From: Cyclobacteriaceae bacterium
Lineage (GTDB): Bacteria > Bacteroidota > Bacteroidia > Cytophagales > Cyclobacteriaceae
Assembly: GCA_026989535.1 (NCBI GenBank)
Contig: JALSJD010000220.1
Span: 1 to 46,606, forward strand
DNA: 46,606 nucleotides
Direction of reading: 5' to 3'
Both the position numbers and the translations under genes were made by a program. Positions 35,887 through 44,641 of the stretch are shown here, piece by piece; position 1 is the first letter of the stretch; each line of letters begins with the position of its first letter. A model generated the notes under the pieces. The model saw only the letters and a list, made by a program, of their open reading frames with translations. It was not told where the DNA came from and made no database searches.

Positions 35887-36939
35887 TTATTGGTTTTTCA
35901 TTAAACGACCTTTGCGCATTTCGGCACTTAAAGCTCGTTGATATTTTTTTGCATTTACATTATGTTGGCTAAGGCTCGATGTAAAATTATGGTATCCCGA
36001 AAAATCTTCCTTAGCGCACATATAAATATAGCTATGGGTTGCGTAATTTAAAACGGCATCGATCGATTGTATGCTGGGCATATTAATTGGGCCGGGAGGC
36101 AAACCTTGGTATTTATACGTATTATAAGGCGAATCAATTTCTTTGTGCTTATTAAGCACTCTTTTAATGGTAAAATCACCTGCTGCAAAAATTAAAGTTG
36201 GGTCGGCTTGCAAAGGAATGCCTCTTTTTAATCGGTTATAATACAGACCCGCTATAATGGGCGATTCATCTACTTTTACGCTTTCGGCCTGTACAATAGA
36301 GGCTAGCGTGCTAACCTCTTTGGGGGTTAAGCCTAATTCATTTGCTTTTAAGAGCCGCTCATCATTCCAAAATTGGTGATATTCCGTATTTAATTTTTTA
36401 ATCAAGTTATCTGCCGTAACCGTATAATACACTTGATAGGTATTGGGAATAAACATCCCAATAATAGTTTCCTTCGTAAAACCATCCTCGTTCTTTTCTG
36501 TATAGCTATCAACTGCCGCTAAAAACTCGCCAGATGTTAAGGCTATGTTTTTAGTGATAGGGTCGGCAATATCTGCCAGTGTGCGTCCGTAGCTAAATGT
36601 AACAAAAGTGGCTATTTGGTTACCCGCCCTCAACAACCGGATGGCTCCAATATTAGTCATATTGGGGGCAATTTCGTAAATACCGGGCTTTACTGCTTCG
36701 GTATAATTCATTAGCTTGGCTAAAAAACTAAACGATACCACATCTTGCACAATATTGTATTTATAAAGTGTGTCACGTACGGCATCAAAGCCCCCTTTGG
36801 CAGGAATCATTATATAGGTTTTTTCTTTGCCCACCTGCAAATTAGGCGTATATATTATTTGGTAGGCATAATAAGCAAACGAAGAAAACAATATAGAACT
36901 CAATAACATTGCCGCCCAAATAGTTCTTTTATTAATCAT
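35887..36939 (-). CDS. mltG: endolytic transglycosylase MltG
   Basis: MltG is an inner-membrane lytic transglycosylase that cuts nascent peptidoglycan strands and sets their length. The 350-residue protein has one N-terminal membrane helix (about residues 8-28), a LysM-like region (about 40-110), and the catalytic domain with Glu219 in STLASIVQAESV, followed by AGLYYNRLKRGIPLQADPTL and KYQGLPPGPINMPS. These are all diagnostic. It is the first gene of the operon with the thioesterase and YihY-family protein. Length is normal. Confidence 0.96.
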   Translation of the reverse strand: MINKRTIWAAMLLSSILFSSFAYYAYQIIYTPNLQVGKEKTYIMIPAKGGFDAVRDTLYKYNIVQDVVSFSFLAKLMNYTEAVKPGIYEIAPNMTNIGAIRLLRAGNQIATFVTFSYGRTLADIADPITKNIALTSGEFLAAVDSYTEKNEDGFTKETIIGMFIPNTYQVYYTVTADNLIKKLNTEYHQFWNDERLLKANELGLTPKEVSTLASIVQAESVKVDESPIIAGLYYNRLKRGIPLQADPTLIFAAGDFTIKRVLNKHKEIDSPYNTYKYQGLPPGPINMPSIQSIDAVLNYATHSYIYMCAKEDFSGYHNFTSSLSQHNVNAKKYQRALSAEMRKGRLMKNQ

Positions 36940-37047
36940 ATATCAAAATTTATTAATCAGTTGCAAAGTTGGGGATTACAACCTCATTTTGCAATGTGTA
37001 ACCCTCATTCTTAAGAGATAGCACTCGTAAACTATTGAGTTCTATTT

Positions 37048-37228
37048 ATAATTAGTGCCTCTAAGAAAAACACCTCATAATTAAAAATATTTCCTATTGC
37101 AATCTTTTCATTTTTTCTAATCGCTTAATCCGCCAGTTGGCGAATCAACACATAGAAACAAATAAAAACCTTATCAATAATAATCCATTTTATAAAAAAA
37201 GACCTGTTTTCTTAGAGACACTAATTAT
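37048..37228. repeat. 181-bp block with 22-bp inverted ends
   Basis: The left end 37048-37069 (ATAATTAGTG, C, CTCTAAGAAAA) and the right end 37207-37228 are inverted repeats with one mismatch (C37058). No target duplication is evident and nothing inside codes. It could be a third class of MITE or a large stem-loop. The remaining parts of the 579-base gap after mltG are a terminator and the second 149-bp element; 36940-37047 shows nothing I can name. Confidence 0.6.
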
Positions 37229-37308
37229 CTAAAATCTCTGCCTTGGTGTAAGATAGGGAGGGTGTACTTTTATGTGTACACAAATACATGACTTGGGATT
37301 ACTACAAT

Positions 37309-37342
37309 AAAAAAGACCAGCACTACTGTGCTGGTCTTTTTT
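37309..37342. terminator. strong bidirectional intrinsic terminator
   Basis: AAAAAAGACCAGCAC (37309-37323) pairs perfectly with 37328-37342 across a 4-base loop. The 9-bp GC-containing stem is followed by T runs when read in either direction, so it can end transcripts both ways. For the M16 operon on the minus strand it lies beyond the second 149-bp element, which probably inserted between the gene end and its terminator. Confidence 0.85.
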
Positions 37343-37354
37343 ATACCTTTTTTT

Positions 37355-37503
37355 GTATCTATTCAGCCAATATAGTGTCCTTTTTAGCCACTAAGACACC
37401 AAGGCTCAAAGTTCTACGAAATAGTTTGCATTTTTAGTACTGATTTAGTGGTTCTTAGAGTCTTGTAGCCTTTGTGGCCACGTTTTTTTGGCTGAATAGA
37501 TAC
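37355..37503. mobile_element. 149-bp MITE-like element, copy 2
   Basis: It begins GTATCTATTCAGCCAA and ends with the exact reverse complement (37488-37503). CTTTTTTT flanks both sides (37347-37354 and 37504-37511), an 8-bp target duplication. Length (149 bp) and ungapped sequence match the reverse complement of the copy at 13691-13839 at roughly three of four positions. It has no open frame. It sits 15 bases after the stop of the downstream M16 gene. Confidence 0.87.
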
Positions 37504-37518
37504 CTTTTTTTGAATAAA

Positions 37519-39591
37519 CTACTCTATCTTAAAAACAGTCTCATCAATGGGTTCGTTCACCTCAACAGCAATCGTTTTTGCTTCTAGTTTCATTGGTCCC
37601 ATAGGGATAACTACCGTGTGAGGGAGTAATACACCAGACTCCTCTGCGTAATCAAGGTAATCAATATTTTGAGTAACCTCTCCTTGTGGGGTAGCAATAA
37701 AATTAGCGACTCTCACTTTAAGCCCTGATTCTGTATCGTAATAATTAGTTATTTTTTTGCCTGATGGATACACAACGCTTACAGAATACGCATAGTTATC
37801 GCCTACTTTTTCAACCGCTTCCAATTTAGTTGTAACACCCAATGTTGTGTAGTTTAACTCAGGAACAAGAGCAGCCTCAATAAGCGCATCTTTGGTTTTA
37901 TTTTCGTCATTGGGTGCTTTAGCACCTTGCGCATACTCCGCATAATTTGTGCCGTCAAATATTACTTTTTGCATTTCCATAGCACCCCCCATCATAATGG
38001 ATACATACGATTTATTAGGACTTACCTTAATTGCGGTAAATGATAATTTTTGCCCTTGGATTTCTGCTTCACTCACTGTTTTAATAGACTTAATGGCCAA
38101 AATGGTTTCCTCTCCACCTATGGCTTTTACATAGTTAGCCATTACTTTTTCGGCTGTTAGGTCGGCTGGTAGTTGGGGTGCATCGCTTGGGGTGTATTCA
38201 TTGCCGTAATTATCAAAGTATTTAACTTCTCCAAATGCAGCTAGCTTGTCTTTAATTTCCGAAGCTTTACCTACTACGGTAAAATAGGCCTTATCAGGAT
38301 GAATGTATTTTTGAGCCGTGGCTTTTACATCTGCAATGGAAACGGCCTGTACCTTTTTAAGGTAGCTGCTATAATAATCCTCGGGTAAATTATAGCGAGC
38401 AGTGTTAATGGCAAATCGAGCTACCGTTTGAGGGCGCTCTAACGAACGAGCAAAGCTGCCAGCAATAGAACTTTTTGCTAAGTTAATTTCCTCTTCAGCT
38501 ACATCCTCTGTTTTAATTTTATTTAGTTCGATAATGAACTCATTAAATGCACTATCAGTTACTTCGTTTCGCACACTGGCAGAAGCACTAAAAGCGCCCA
38601 CTAACTCATCGCTGCTTAAGGATGAATAAGCACCATAGGTATATCCTTTGTCTTCTCTAAGGTTTGTAAATAATCTGGCAGAAGAACCTCCACCTAAAAT
38701 TTGGTTTAAAACACGTGCTTTAATAACATCGGGCGTTCCGGTTTTTAATGCTACTGGGTAGGTAATATCAATAACCGATTGCACAGCCGAAGGCTTATCT
38801 ACCAATACCACAAACGTTTTTTCAGGGGCTTTTGGCATTTCATAACTCGGTGTTGGTATATCGCCTTGCTCCCATTTGCTAAAGTATTTTTTTACCAGCT
38901 TTTGGGCTGCTTTCTTATTGATGTCGCCCACAATAGCTAAATAAGCAATATTGGGTTTAAAATAAGTTTGGTAATAATTTTTGATGTCCTCAATCTTAAT
39001 ATTTCCTACGGTTTCTTCGGTAGTTAACGTACCATAAGGATGATTTTTGCCATACACCAAAGCCGTGGTAACATTGCTCGAAATACTATTGGCATCTTCT
39101 TTATTAGCCGCTAAACCAGAAATAGTTTGAGTCTTAATCTTCTCTAATTCTTCTTCAGGAAAAGTAGGGTTAAATAATATGTCTGACATTAGTGCCAGCA
39201 ATTTATCTTGGTGTTTTGTTAAGGAAGAAGCATACACCGAAGTGGCAGAGGCATCCAAATTTGCACCAATAAAATCAATGGCTTCGTCTAATTGTTCTTT
39301 GGTTCTGGTAGTAGTGCCTCTACGAAGCATTGTGCCTACCATATCTACATAGCCGGCATTTTCACCTTCCATTACGGGTTCGTGGTCAAATACTAAGCTA
39401 AGGGTTACACGAGGTAATTTATGGTTTTCCACCACAAACACTTTCATTCCATTTTTAAGTGTAAACGATTCATAATCTCCGATTTGAATCGACTTTGCAG
39501 GGGCTGGTGCAGGTAGTTTTGATCGATCTACTTGTGCGTTGGCAGTGCCAACAAAGCCCAGTGCAAGTATGTATATAAATAATTTTTTCAT
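37519..39591 (-). CDS. M16 peptidase-like protein lacking the zinc motif, with extra C-terminal domain
   Basis: This secreted protein of 690 residues has a signal peptide (1-19). Residues about 30-460 form two M16 halves, but the place of HxxEH reads GYVDMVGTMLRRGTT, so it cannot bind catalytic zinc. The second half keeps the substrate-binding Arg and Tyr in GGSSARLFTNLREDKGYTYGA. About 220 extra C-terminal residues (470-690) begin ADLTAEKVMANYVKAIGGEE and look like the LolA/LppX-like domains often attached to such proteins. In known M16B pairs an inactive partner of this kind completes the active site. It lies 107 bases after the catalytic M16 gene. Confidence 0.92.
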   Translation of the reverse strand: MKKLFIYILALGFVGTANAQVDRSKLPAPAPAKSIQIGDYESFTLKNGMKVFVVENHKLPRVTLSLVFDHEPVMEGENAGYVDMVGTMLRRGTTTRTKEQLDEAIDFIGANLDASATSVYASSLTKHQDKLLALMSDILFNPTFPEEELEKIKTQTISGLAANKEDANSISSNVTTALVYGKNHPYGTLTTEETVGNIKIEDIKNYYQTYFKPNIAYLAIVGDINKKAAQKLVKKYFSKWEQGDIPTPSYEMPKAPEKTFVVLVDKPSAVQSVIDITYPVALKTGTPDVIKARVLNQILGGGSSARLFTNLREDKGYTYGAYSSLSSDELVGAFSASASVRNEVTDSAFNEFIIELNKIKTEDVAEEEINLAKSSIAGSFARSLERPQTVARFAINTARYNLPEDYYSSYLKKVQAVSIADVKATAQKYIHPDKAYFTVVGKASEIKDKLAAFGEVKYFDNYGNEYTPSDAPQLPADLTAEKVMANYVKAIGGEETILAIKSIKTVSEAEIQGQKLSFTAIKVSPNKSYVSIMMGGAMEMQKVIFDGTNYAEYAQGAKAPNDENKTKDALIEAALVPELNYTTLGVTTKLEAVEKVGDNYAYSVSVVYPSGKKITNYYDTESGLKVRVANFIATPQGEVTQNIDYLDYAEESGVLLPHTVVIPMGPMKLEAKTIAVEVNEPIDETVFKIE

Positions 39592-39630
39592 TGTAAAATT
39601 GTTTTAGTAAGTTCTAAAAAAGACTCTCAA

Positions 39631-39678
39631 AATGGTTACTCAGATTGCTTCGCTGTTCCTCGCAATGGCGTAACTATT
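39631..39678. repeat. imperfect hairpin in the M16 intergenic gap
   Basis: The outer arms AATGGTTAC (39631-39639) and GTAACTATT (39670-39678) differ at one position; the inner arms ATTGC/GCAAT pair perfectly. The central text (GATTGCTTCGCTGTTCCTCG) has the look of a dispersed intergenic repeat. No terminator signature follows. Confidence 0.45.
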
Positions 39679-39698
39679 GGAGTTTATTCTTTAGAAAA

Positions 39699-41057
39699 TT
39701 AGTTATCTGTTTCGGCAGCCGGGTCAGTAGGCTTTTGCTGTGCTGATTTTGGCAAGTAATAAAGATTCACTCGGTTATCTTTTGTTAAATACTTTTTAGC
39801 AACATTCATAATGTCTTCTTTGGTTACTTTCATATAGCGGTCAATTTCACTATTAATCAAGTTGGCATCTCCAAAATACACATAGTAATCGGCCAAACTT
39901 TCGGCCACACCTTGTACGGTTGAGTTGCTCGAAACAAAATTATTTTCCATTTGATTTTGAAGCTTTTGGTACTCGGTGTCGCTAATCAATTCGGCTTTTA
40001 CCAAATCGATTTGGGTTTGCATTGCTGCGTCTAAATCTTCGGGCGATTTACCTAAGTTGGCCAGGCCAATGGTAATAAAAAGGCCTCCTTCTTCTAAGGA
40101 GTAAGGAAACGCAAATACTTGTGCGGCCACTTCTTCTTTATCTACCAACTCTTTGTATAGCCGCGAACTTTGACCACCAGAAAGCAAGGTAGTTAACATT
40201 TGTAAAGCATAATAATCATCGGTGCCTTGTTTTGGCATTCTATAGCCATACATAACGGCCGAAAGTTGTATATTATCAAATACCTCTTCTTTTACTTCAC
40301 CGCCCATATCAGGAGCCGTAATGCTTGGTCTTGGTATTTCTTTAGTGCCTCTTTTAATTTCGTTAAAATACTTGGCAATTAGGGCTTTGGTTTGTGCTTT
40401 ATCAATATCGCCTGCTATGGATAGCGTTGCATTATTAGGCACATAAAAGGTGTTATAGAAATCCGCAAAATCTTGATCGGTCGCTGCATCAATATCGGCA
40501 AAAGAACCAATAGGTGTCCATTCGTAGTTGGTACCTTTATAAGCTGCACTAAACATTTTTTCCTGAAAACTCATATAAGGGCGATTATCAATACGCATCC
40601 TTTTTTCTTCTTTTACCACTTCCTTTTGAGTAGCAATTCCAGTTGAGTCAATTTTTGCGTGTAGCATTCGCTCCGACTCCATATACAAGCCTAGCTCCAA
40701 TTGGTTAGAGGGTAAGGTTTCGTAATAAAATGTTCTGTCGTGCGAGGTGTTGGCATTGAGCGTTCCGCCTGCTGCCTGAATAATTTTCATAAACTCTCCC
40801 CTTTCAATATTTGGGGAGCCTTCGAACATTAAATGTTCAAAAAAGTGAGCAAATCCAGTTCTTCCTTTAGGTTCGTTTTTAGAGCCTACATGGTAAAGAA
40901 CAGATACGGTTACAATGGGAGTGGTATTATCCTGGTGAAGGATGACGTGCAATCCATTGGGTAGGTCGTACTCTTCAAATTTAATACGGCCTTCTTGTGC
41001 GTAAGCACTTCCTATGAACACTGCCAGTAGGAGCGTCCAAAGCATTCGTAGTTTCAT
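39699..41057 (-). CDS. M16 family zinc peptidase (catalytic member)
   Basis: The 452-residue protein has a signal peptide (1-20, ending SAYAQ), placing it in the periplasm. The inverted zinc motif HFFEH (H71, E74, H75) and the distal ligand E151 in KEEKRMR are present, so it should be active. The C-terminal half has GGQSSRLYKELVDKE. It precedes the gene for an M16-like protein that lacks the zinc motif; M16B enzymes often work as such pairs. The natural substrate is unknown. Confidence 0.94.
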   Translation of the reverse strand: MKLRMLWTLLLAVFIGSAYAQEGRIKFEEYDLPNGLHVILHQDNTTPIVTVSVLYHVGSKNEPKGRTGFAHFFEHLMFEGSPNIERGEFMKIIQAAGGTLNANTSHDRTFYYETLPSNQLELGLYMESERMLHAKIDSTGIATQKEVVKEEKRMRIDNRPYMSFQEKMFSAAYKGTNYEWTPIGSFADIDAATDQDFADFYNTFYVPNNATLSIAGDIDKAQTKALIAKYFNEIKRGTKEIPRPSITAPDMGGEVKEEVFDNIQLSAVMYGYRMPKQGTDDYYALQMLTTLLSGGQSSRLYKELVDKEEVAAQVFAFPYSLEEGGLFITIGLANLGKSPEDLDAAMQTQIDLVKAELISDTEYQKLQNQMENNFVSSNSTVQGVAESLADYYVYFGDANLINSEIDRYMKVTKEDIMNVAKKYLTKDNRVNLYYLPKSAQQKPTDPAAETDN

Positions 41058-41149
41058 ATTTATCTTGTTTGATTAGTAATTAGTTGATTGTACAATTTTA
41101 CAAAATAATTATTGTTTTTAAGGATGTTTAGCTTGCATTCATCAAAATT

Positions 41150-42142
41150 CTACACCAAGCTATCTAATATTTCCTTGGCTTGCCCGCCTTCCAACCTGGG
41201 GCCAAACTTAGAGACAATTTTAGATGCGGCTAAACTCGCAATTTTACCTGCATGGGCATAGCTATGGCCATTGGTAATGGCATATAAAAAGGCTCCGGCA
41301 AACATATCGCCTGCCCCGTTGCTATCTATGGCATCTACTTTATAACTTTCAATGTCAATAAATGTATCACCATCAAAAATCATTGCCCCGTTTTTACCCA
41401 AAGTAATGGCAAATCGCTTGGCAATAAATTTCAGTTTTTCACGCGCTTCTAATAAATTATTAGTGCCAGTGTATTGCATTGCTTCGTCTTCGTTACAGAA
41501 TAAAAGATCAACACCTTTCCCAATTACTTCTTCAAAACCTGGCTTAAAAAAGTTAACAATGGCTGGGTCAGATAAGGTAATACTTGTTTTAACACCATGC
41601 TTTTCAGCCAATGCTTTGGTTTGCTTCATAGCTTCTTTGCCATTGCCAGATGTAATTAAATAGCCTTCAATATACACGTATTCAGCATTTTTAATGGCTT
41701 CTTCATCAATGGCAGAACTATCTAATGTAGCTGTAATACCTAAAAAGGTGTTCATGGTACGGTCGGCATCTGGGGTTACCATTACCAAACATTTACCTGT
41801 TATGCCCTCTTCAAGATTATCTTGGTTAAGGTTGGTATCTAATCCTGCTTTGCTAAGGTCGTTCATATAAAAATGACCATAATCATCATTGGCTACTTTA
41901 CAAGAATAATAGCCACTACCTCCAAATTCGCATACGCCAATCATGGTATTGGCGGCTGAGCCACCACCTTGTTTTTTAATGCGGTCGCCATCAATGGCAT
42001 TTACCAGTTTTGTTTGTCGGTCTTCATCTACCAAGGTCATTACTCCTTTTTCGATATCATTAACTGTAAAAAATTGATCTTCTACTTCAAATTCGATATC
42101 AACCAAGGCATTGCCTATGCCATATACATTATATTTTTTCAT
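41150..42142 (-). CDS. adenosine kinase-like PfkB-family sugar kinase
   Basis: This 330-residue cytoplasmic kinase has the PfkB family layout: KYNVYGIGNALVDIEFEVED at the start, GGGSAANTM (about residues 60-68) for the sugar site, and the C-terminal signature DSNGAGDMFAGAF with the catalytic base D279. The N-terminal pattern matches the adenosine kinase/ribokinase group of Bacteroidota. It most likely phosphorylates adenosine to AMP, though inosine or another nucleoside is possible. It is 92 bases before the M16 genes and divergent from the exonuclease gene. Confidence 0.88.
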   Translation of the reverse strand: MKKYNVYGIGNALVDIEFEVEDQFFTVNDIEKGVMTLVDEDRQTKLVNAIDGDRIKKQGGGSAANTMIGVCEFGGSGYYSCKVANDDYGHFYMNDLSKAGLDTNLNQDNLEEGITGKCLVMVTPDADRTMNTFLGITATLDSSAIDEEAIKNAEYVYIEGYLITSGNGKEAMKQTKALAEKHGVKTSITLSDPAIVNFFKPGFEEVIGKGVDLLFCNEDEAMQYTGTNNLLEAREKLKFIAKRFAITLGKNGAMIFDGDTFIDIESYKVDAIDSNGAGDMFAGAFLYAITNGHSYAHAGKIASLAASKIVSKFGPRLEGGQAKEILDSLV

Positions 42143-42165
42143 TTCTTTATTTTCAATAAGGTGGG

Positions 42166-42173
42166 CAAAAATA
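42166..42173 (-). promoter_or_regulatory. -7 element for the adenosine kinase gene
   Basis: The minus strand reads TATTTTTG, an exact TAnnTTTG, followed by CCCACC, 23 bases before the ATG. The -33 position has no TTG. Confidence 0.4.
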
Positions 42174-42201
42174 GTGATACTTACAGTAATATTTCCACTC
42201 G

Positions 42202-42273
42202 AAACGTCATTCCTGTGCAGGCATGTATCTACTAAATCATTAACAAATTTCTGCCTTCGCAGAAATGACGTTT
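42202..42273. repeat. palindromic CGTCATTCC-type repeat
   Basis: AAACGTCATT (42202-42211) and AATGACGTTT (42264-42273) form perfect outer arms. Inside are two small palindromes, CCTGTGCAGG (42212-42221) and TTCTGC/GCAGAA (42249-42264). It shares the CGTCATTCC core with the perfect palindrome at 44642-44675. Confidence 0.65.
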
Positions 42274-42289
42274 ATTGAGGGGAGAAACT

Positions 42290-42297
42290 TATATTTG
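42290..42297 (+). promoter_or_regulatory. -7 element for exonuclease gene, suggesting a leaderless mRNA
   Basis: TATATTTG matches TAnnTTTG exactly and ends 4 bases before the ATG at 42302. If used, transcription would start at or next to the start codon. No convincing TTG lies at the -33 position. Confidence 0.4.
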
Positions 42298-42301
42298 AAA
42301 A

Positions 42302-43666
42302 ATGTATGCCATCGTGGATATTGAAACCAATGGAGGTAGTTTAAAAAACTCCAAAATAACCGAAATTGCGGTGTATCGTTACGATGGTGAAAAAGTGGTG
42401 GATACATTTATCACCCTTATTGACCCCGAAACTTATATTCCTCCTTTTATTACCCAACTTACAGGCATTAGTAATGATATGGTAGTAGGTGCACCCAAAT
42501 TTTACGATGTAGCCAAACAAATTATTGAAATTACGGAAGGCGCCATTTTTGTGGCACATTCAGTCAACTTTGACTATACCATTATAAGGGCTGAGTTTAA
42601 AAAGTTAGGTTATGATTTTACACGCGAAAAACTCTGTACAGTTAAGTTGAGCAGAAAACTTATCCCTTTACAACCATCGTACAGTTTGGGTAAATTAGCG
42701 GATAGTTTAGGTATTAAAATTAATGGCCGGCATCGTGCAGGGGGCGATGCTGAAGCGACTGTAAAGCTGTTTGAAATTTTAGTTGGGTTGGATACTAAAA
42801 AAGTTGTGTCTGGCAATATAAAACCCAGCGATCCTAAATTTGAAAATGCTAATATTAGTGCGGAGCAAATCAATATACTGCCCCAAGAAGCGGGCGTTTA
42901 TTATTTTTTTAATGCCGATCAAGAACTCATTTATGTGGGCAAAAGTAAAAATATTCGTAAACGCGTAATGACCCACATGCTCAACAGCCAAACAAAAAAA
43001 GGCTTGGCTATGCGTAAAGAAATAGCAGATATTGACTTTGAAATAACAGGTAGTGAGTTGGTTGCTTTGCTTAAAGAATCGAATGAAATAAAAACGAAAA
43101 AGCCTTTTTTTAACAGTGCCCAAAAGCACACCTATTTTCAATATGGATTATTTACCGATCAGCAATTAGATGGGTTTATAAGGCTAGAGTTGCGAAAAAC
43201 CAAGGAGGGTTCCATGCCCCTTACCCCTTATGGCTCTCGAAAAGAGGGAATTGAGCATTTATACAAACTAAACGAAGAGTTTAATTTGTGCTTATCGCTT
43301 ACAGGGCTAAATAAATCGAAAGGGGCTTGTTTTCATTACACCATTAAACAATGCAAAGGGGCTTGCATTGGCAAAGAAATTGCGGAGCAGTATAACAAGC
43401 GCGTGATGGAAGCATTGAGTACCTTTAGGTTCACCATTCAAAATGCTTTTGTGATAGATAAAGGTCGATCTTTAAATGAACGCACACTAGTGCAGATAAA
43501 AAATGGGCGGTATGTGGGTTTTGGATTTGCTCCTTTACAGGTAATTAATAAAGGCGTTGGGTGTCTGAATGATGTGATAGAAATGTTTCCAAACAATCGT
43601 GATGTACAACATATTTTAAATAGTTTTATAAAAAAAGGCCAATATGAACGCCTAATTAAATATTAA
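42302..43666 (+). CDS. DEDDh exonuclease fused to GIY-YIG nuclease (DnaQ/UvrC-N type)
   Basis: The 454-residue protein joins two nuclease domains. Residues 1-165 are a DnaQ-type 3'-5' exonuclease with D6 and E8 (VDIETNGG), D91 (HSVNFDYTII), H144 and D149 (HRAGGDAEAT). Residues about 190-270 are a GIY-YIG domain like the N-terminus of UvrC, with AGVYYFF, LIYVGKSKNIRKRV and E259 in KESNEIKTKKP. The rest (about 280-454) resembles the extra region of Cho-like proteins, with cysteines near 348, 357 and 361. Such fusions are known as epsilon/Cho-type repair proteins. DNA repair is likely. It is followed after 2 bases by the LEA-type lipoprotein. Confidence 0.92.
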   Translation: MYAIVDIETNGGSLKNSKITEIAVYRYDGEKVVDTFITLIDPETYIPPFITQLTGISNDMVVGAPKFYDVAKQIIEITEGAIFVAHSVNFDYTIIRAEFKKLGYDFTREKLCTVKLSRKLIPLQPSYSLGKLADSLGIKINGRHRAGGDAEATVKLFEILVGLDTKKVVSGNIKPSDPKFENANISAEQINILPQEAGVYYFFNADQELIYVGKSKNIRKRVMTHMLNSQTKKGLAMRKEIADIDFEITGSELVALLKESNEIKTKKPFFNSAQKHTYFQYGLFTDQQLDGFIRLELRKTKEGSMPLTPYGSRKEGIEHLYKLNEEFNLCLSLTGLNKSKGACFHYTIKQCKGACIGKEIAEQYNKRVMEALSTFRFTIQNAFVIDKGRSLNERTLVQIKNGRYVGFGFAPLQVINKGVGCLNDVIEMFPNNRDVQHILNSFIKKGQYERLIKY

Positions 43667-43668
43667 CA

Positions 43669-44118
43669 ATGAAAAAAGCATTATTATTTTTAGTGATTAG
43701 CATAAGCCTTTTTAGCTGTAAAGAGTACGAAGAAATTCAATTTTTAGGGTTAAAGGAGGTTAAAGTAAATGGCATTAAAGAGGGCAGTTTATTGTTAAGC
43801 ACCAAGGCTGTATTTAATAACCCCAACGATTTTAAAGGAAAATTAAAAAGTGCCAACATTTACGTGCTTTTAAAAGGCGATACCTTAGCGCATATTACCC
43901 ATATTAATAAAATTACGGTGGGGCCAAATACTAATTTTGATGTGCCACTTTCTATGGAAGTATCTATGGATCAACTGCAAAAAGGATTACTGTCTAATTT
44001 AGCATCACTATTTAAGAAAAAATCGGTAGAGCTAACATTTAAAGGAAACATTAAAGTGGCAAGTTTTGGATTTACCCAAACCATACCGATAAGCTATAAA
44101 GAAGGGATAGAATTCTAA
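43669..44118 (+). CDS. LEA type 2 family lipoprotein
   Basis: This 149-residue protein has a lipoprotein signal with lipobox LFSC (C17), so it is probably anchored to a membrane. The remainder fits the LEA14/WHy fold: the motif VFNNPNDFKGKLKSANIYVL at about 48-67, GDTLAH, then PLSMEVSMDQL. Bacterial members of this family have no settled function; stress protection has been proposed. It is co-transcribed with the exonuclease gene, 2 bases upstream, but a functional link is not evident. Confidence 0.85.
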   Translation: MKKALLFLVISISLFSCKEYEEIQFLGLKEVKVNGIKEGSLLLSTKAVFNNPNDFKGKLKSANIYVLLKGDTLAHITHINKITVGPNTNFDVPLSMEVSMDQLQKGLLSNLASLFKKKSVELTFKGNIKVASFGFTQTIPISYKEGIEF

Positions 44119-44420
44119 ATTAAATCAATTGTTCTTACTAGAACATTCGCTAAATCGGTCAAAATATCAGCCACTGGAACTTTCGCCCAGTGGCTGATAT
44201 CAACCACCTGAAGGGTAATAACCTGAGTTTGCCCTAAGGAATCGCTTTCAGAAAATAAGATAATAGGTTTTAACCCTGCAAACCCTAAAATCATAAGCAG
44301 TGCTACAACTGATGTGATGAGCCCAATACCAATAATTAAGTGTTTAATTACCTTAGGGTTGAGAGACAATGGTAATTGTTGAAAAGTAATTTTATGTCGA
44401 CCTTTTGACCTTGAAAGCAT
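44115..44420 (-). CDS. small single-pass membrane protein of unknown function
   Basis: The 101-residue frame has a basic N-terminus (SRSKGRHKI), one membrane helix at about residues 28-52 (IIGIGLITSVVALLMILGFA), and a C-terminal part that may face the periplasm. I do not recognise the family. It is convergent with the LEA-type gene, overlapping its stop by four bases. A perfect 14-bp hairpin lies in its 3' part (44164-44177 with 44187-44200) and on the minus strand is followed by TTTT, so this could instead be a terminator region. The coding call is moderate. Confidence 0.5.
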   Translation of the reverse strand: MLSRSKGRHKITFQQLPLSLNPKVIKHLIIGIGLITSVVALLMILGFAGLKPIILFSESDSLGQTQVITLQVVDISHWAKVPVADILTDLANVLVRTIDLI

Positions 44421-44641
44421 GTTGTTTGACCGTGTTTGTTATATAGATGTACTTTCTGCCCAAAAAGTTGCACAATACGACAAGAAATTACCTCTATTTT
44501 TATAAACGGTTTAAAATGGGTCTAAACTGTATATATTATTTTAAGCTGAATAAATCAGGTGCATAACATTTTGTCGTTTTAGTTTAACCCATTTTGTGTA
44601 AGCCCCCTAACCTATATTAAAAAGAAAAGTAAAATAGAAAT

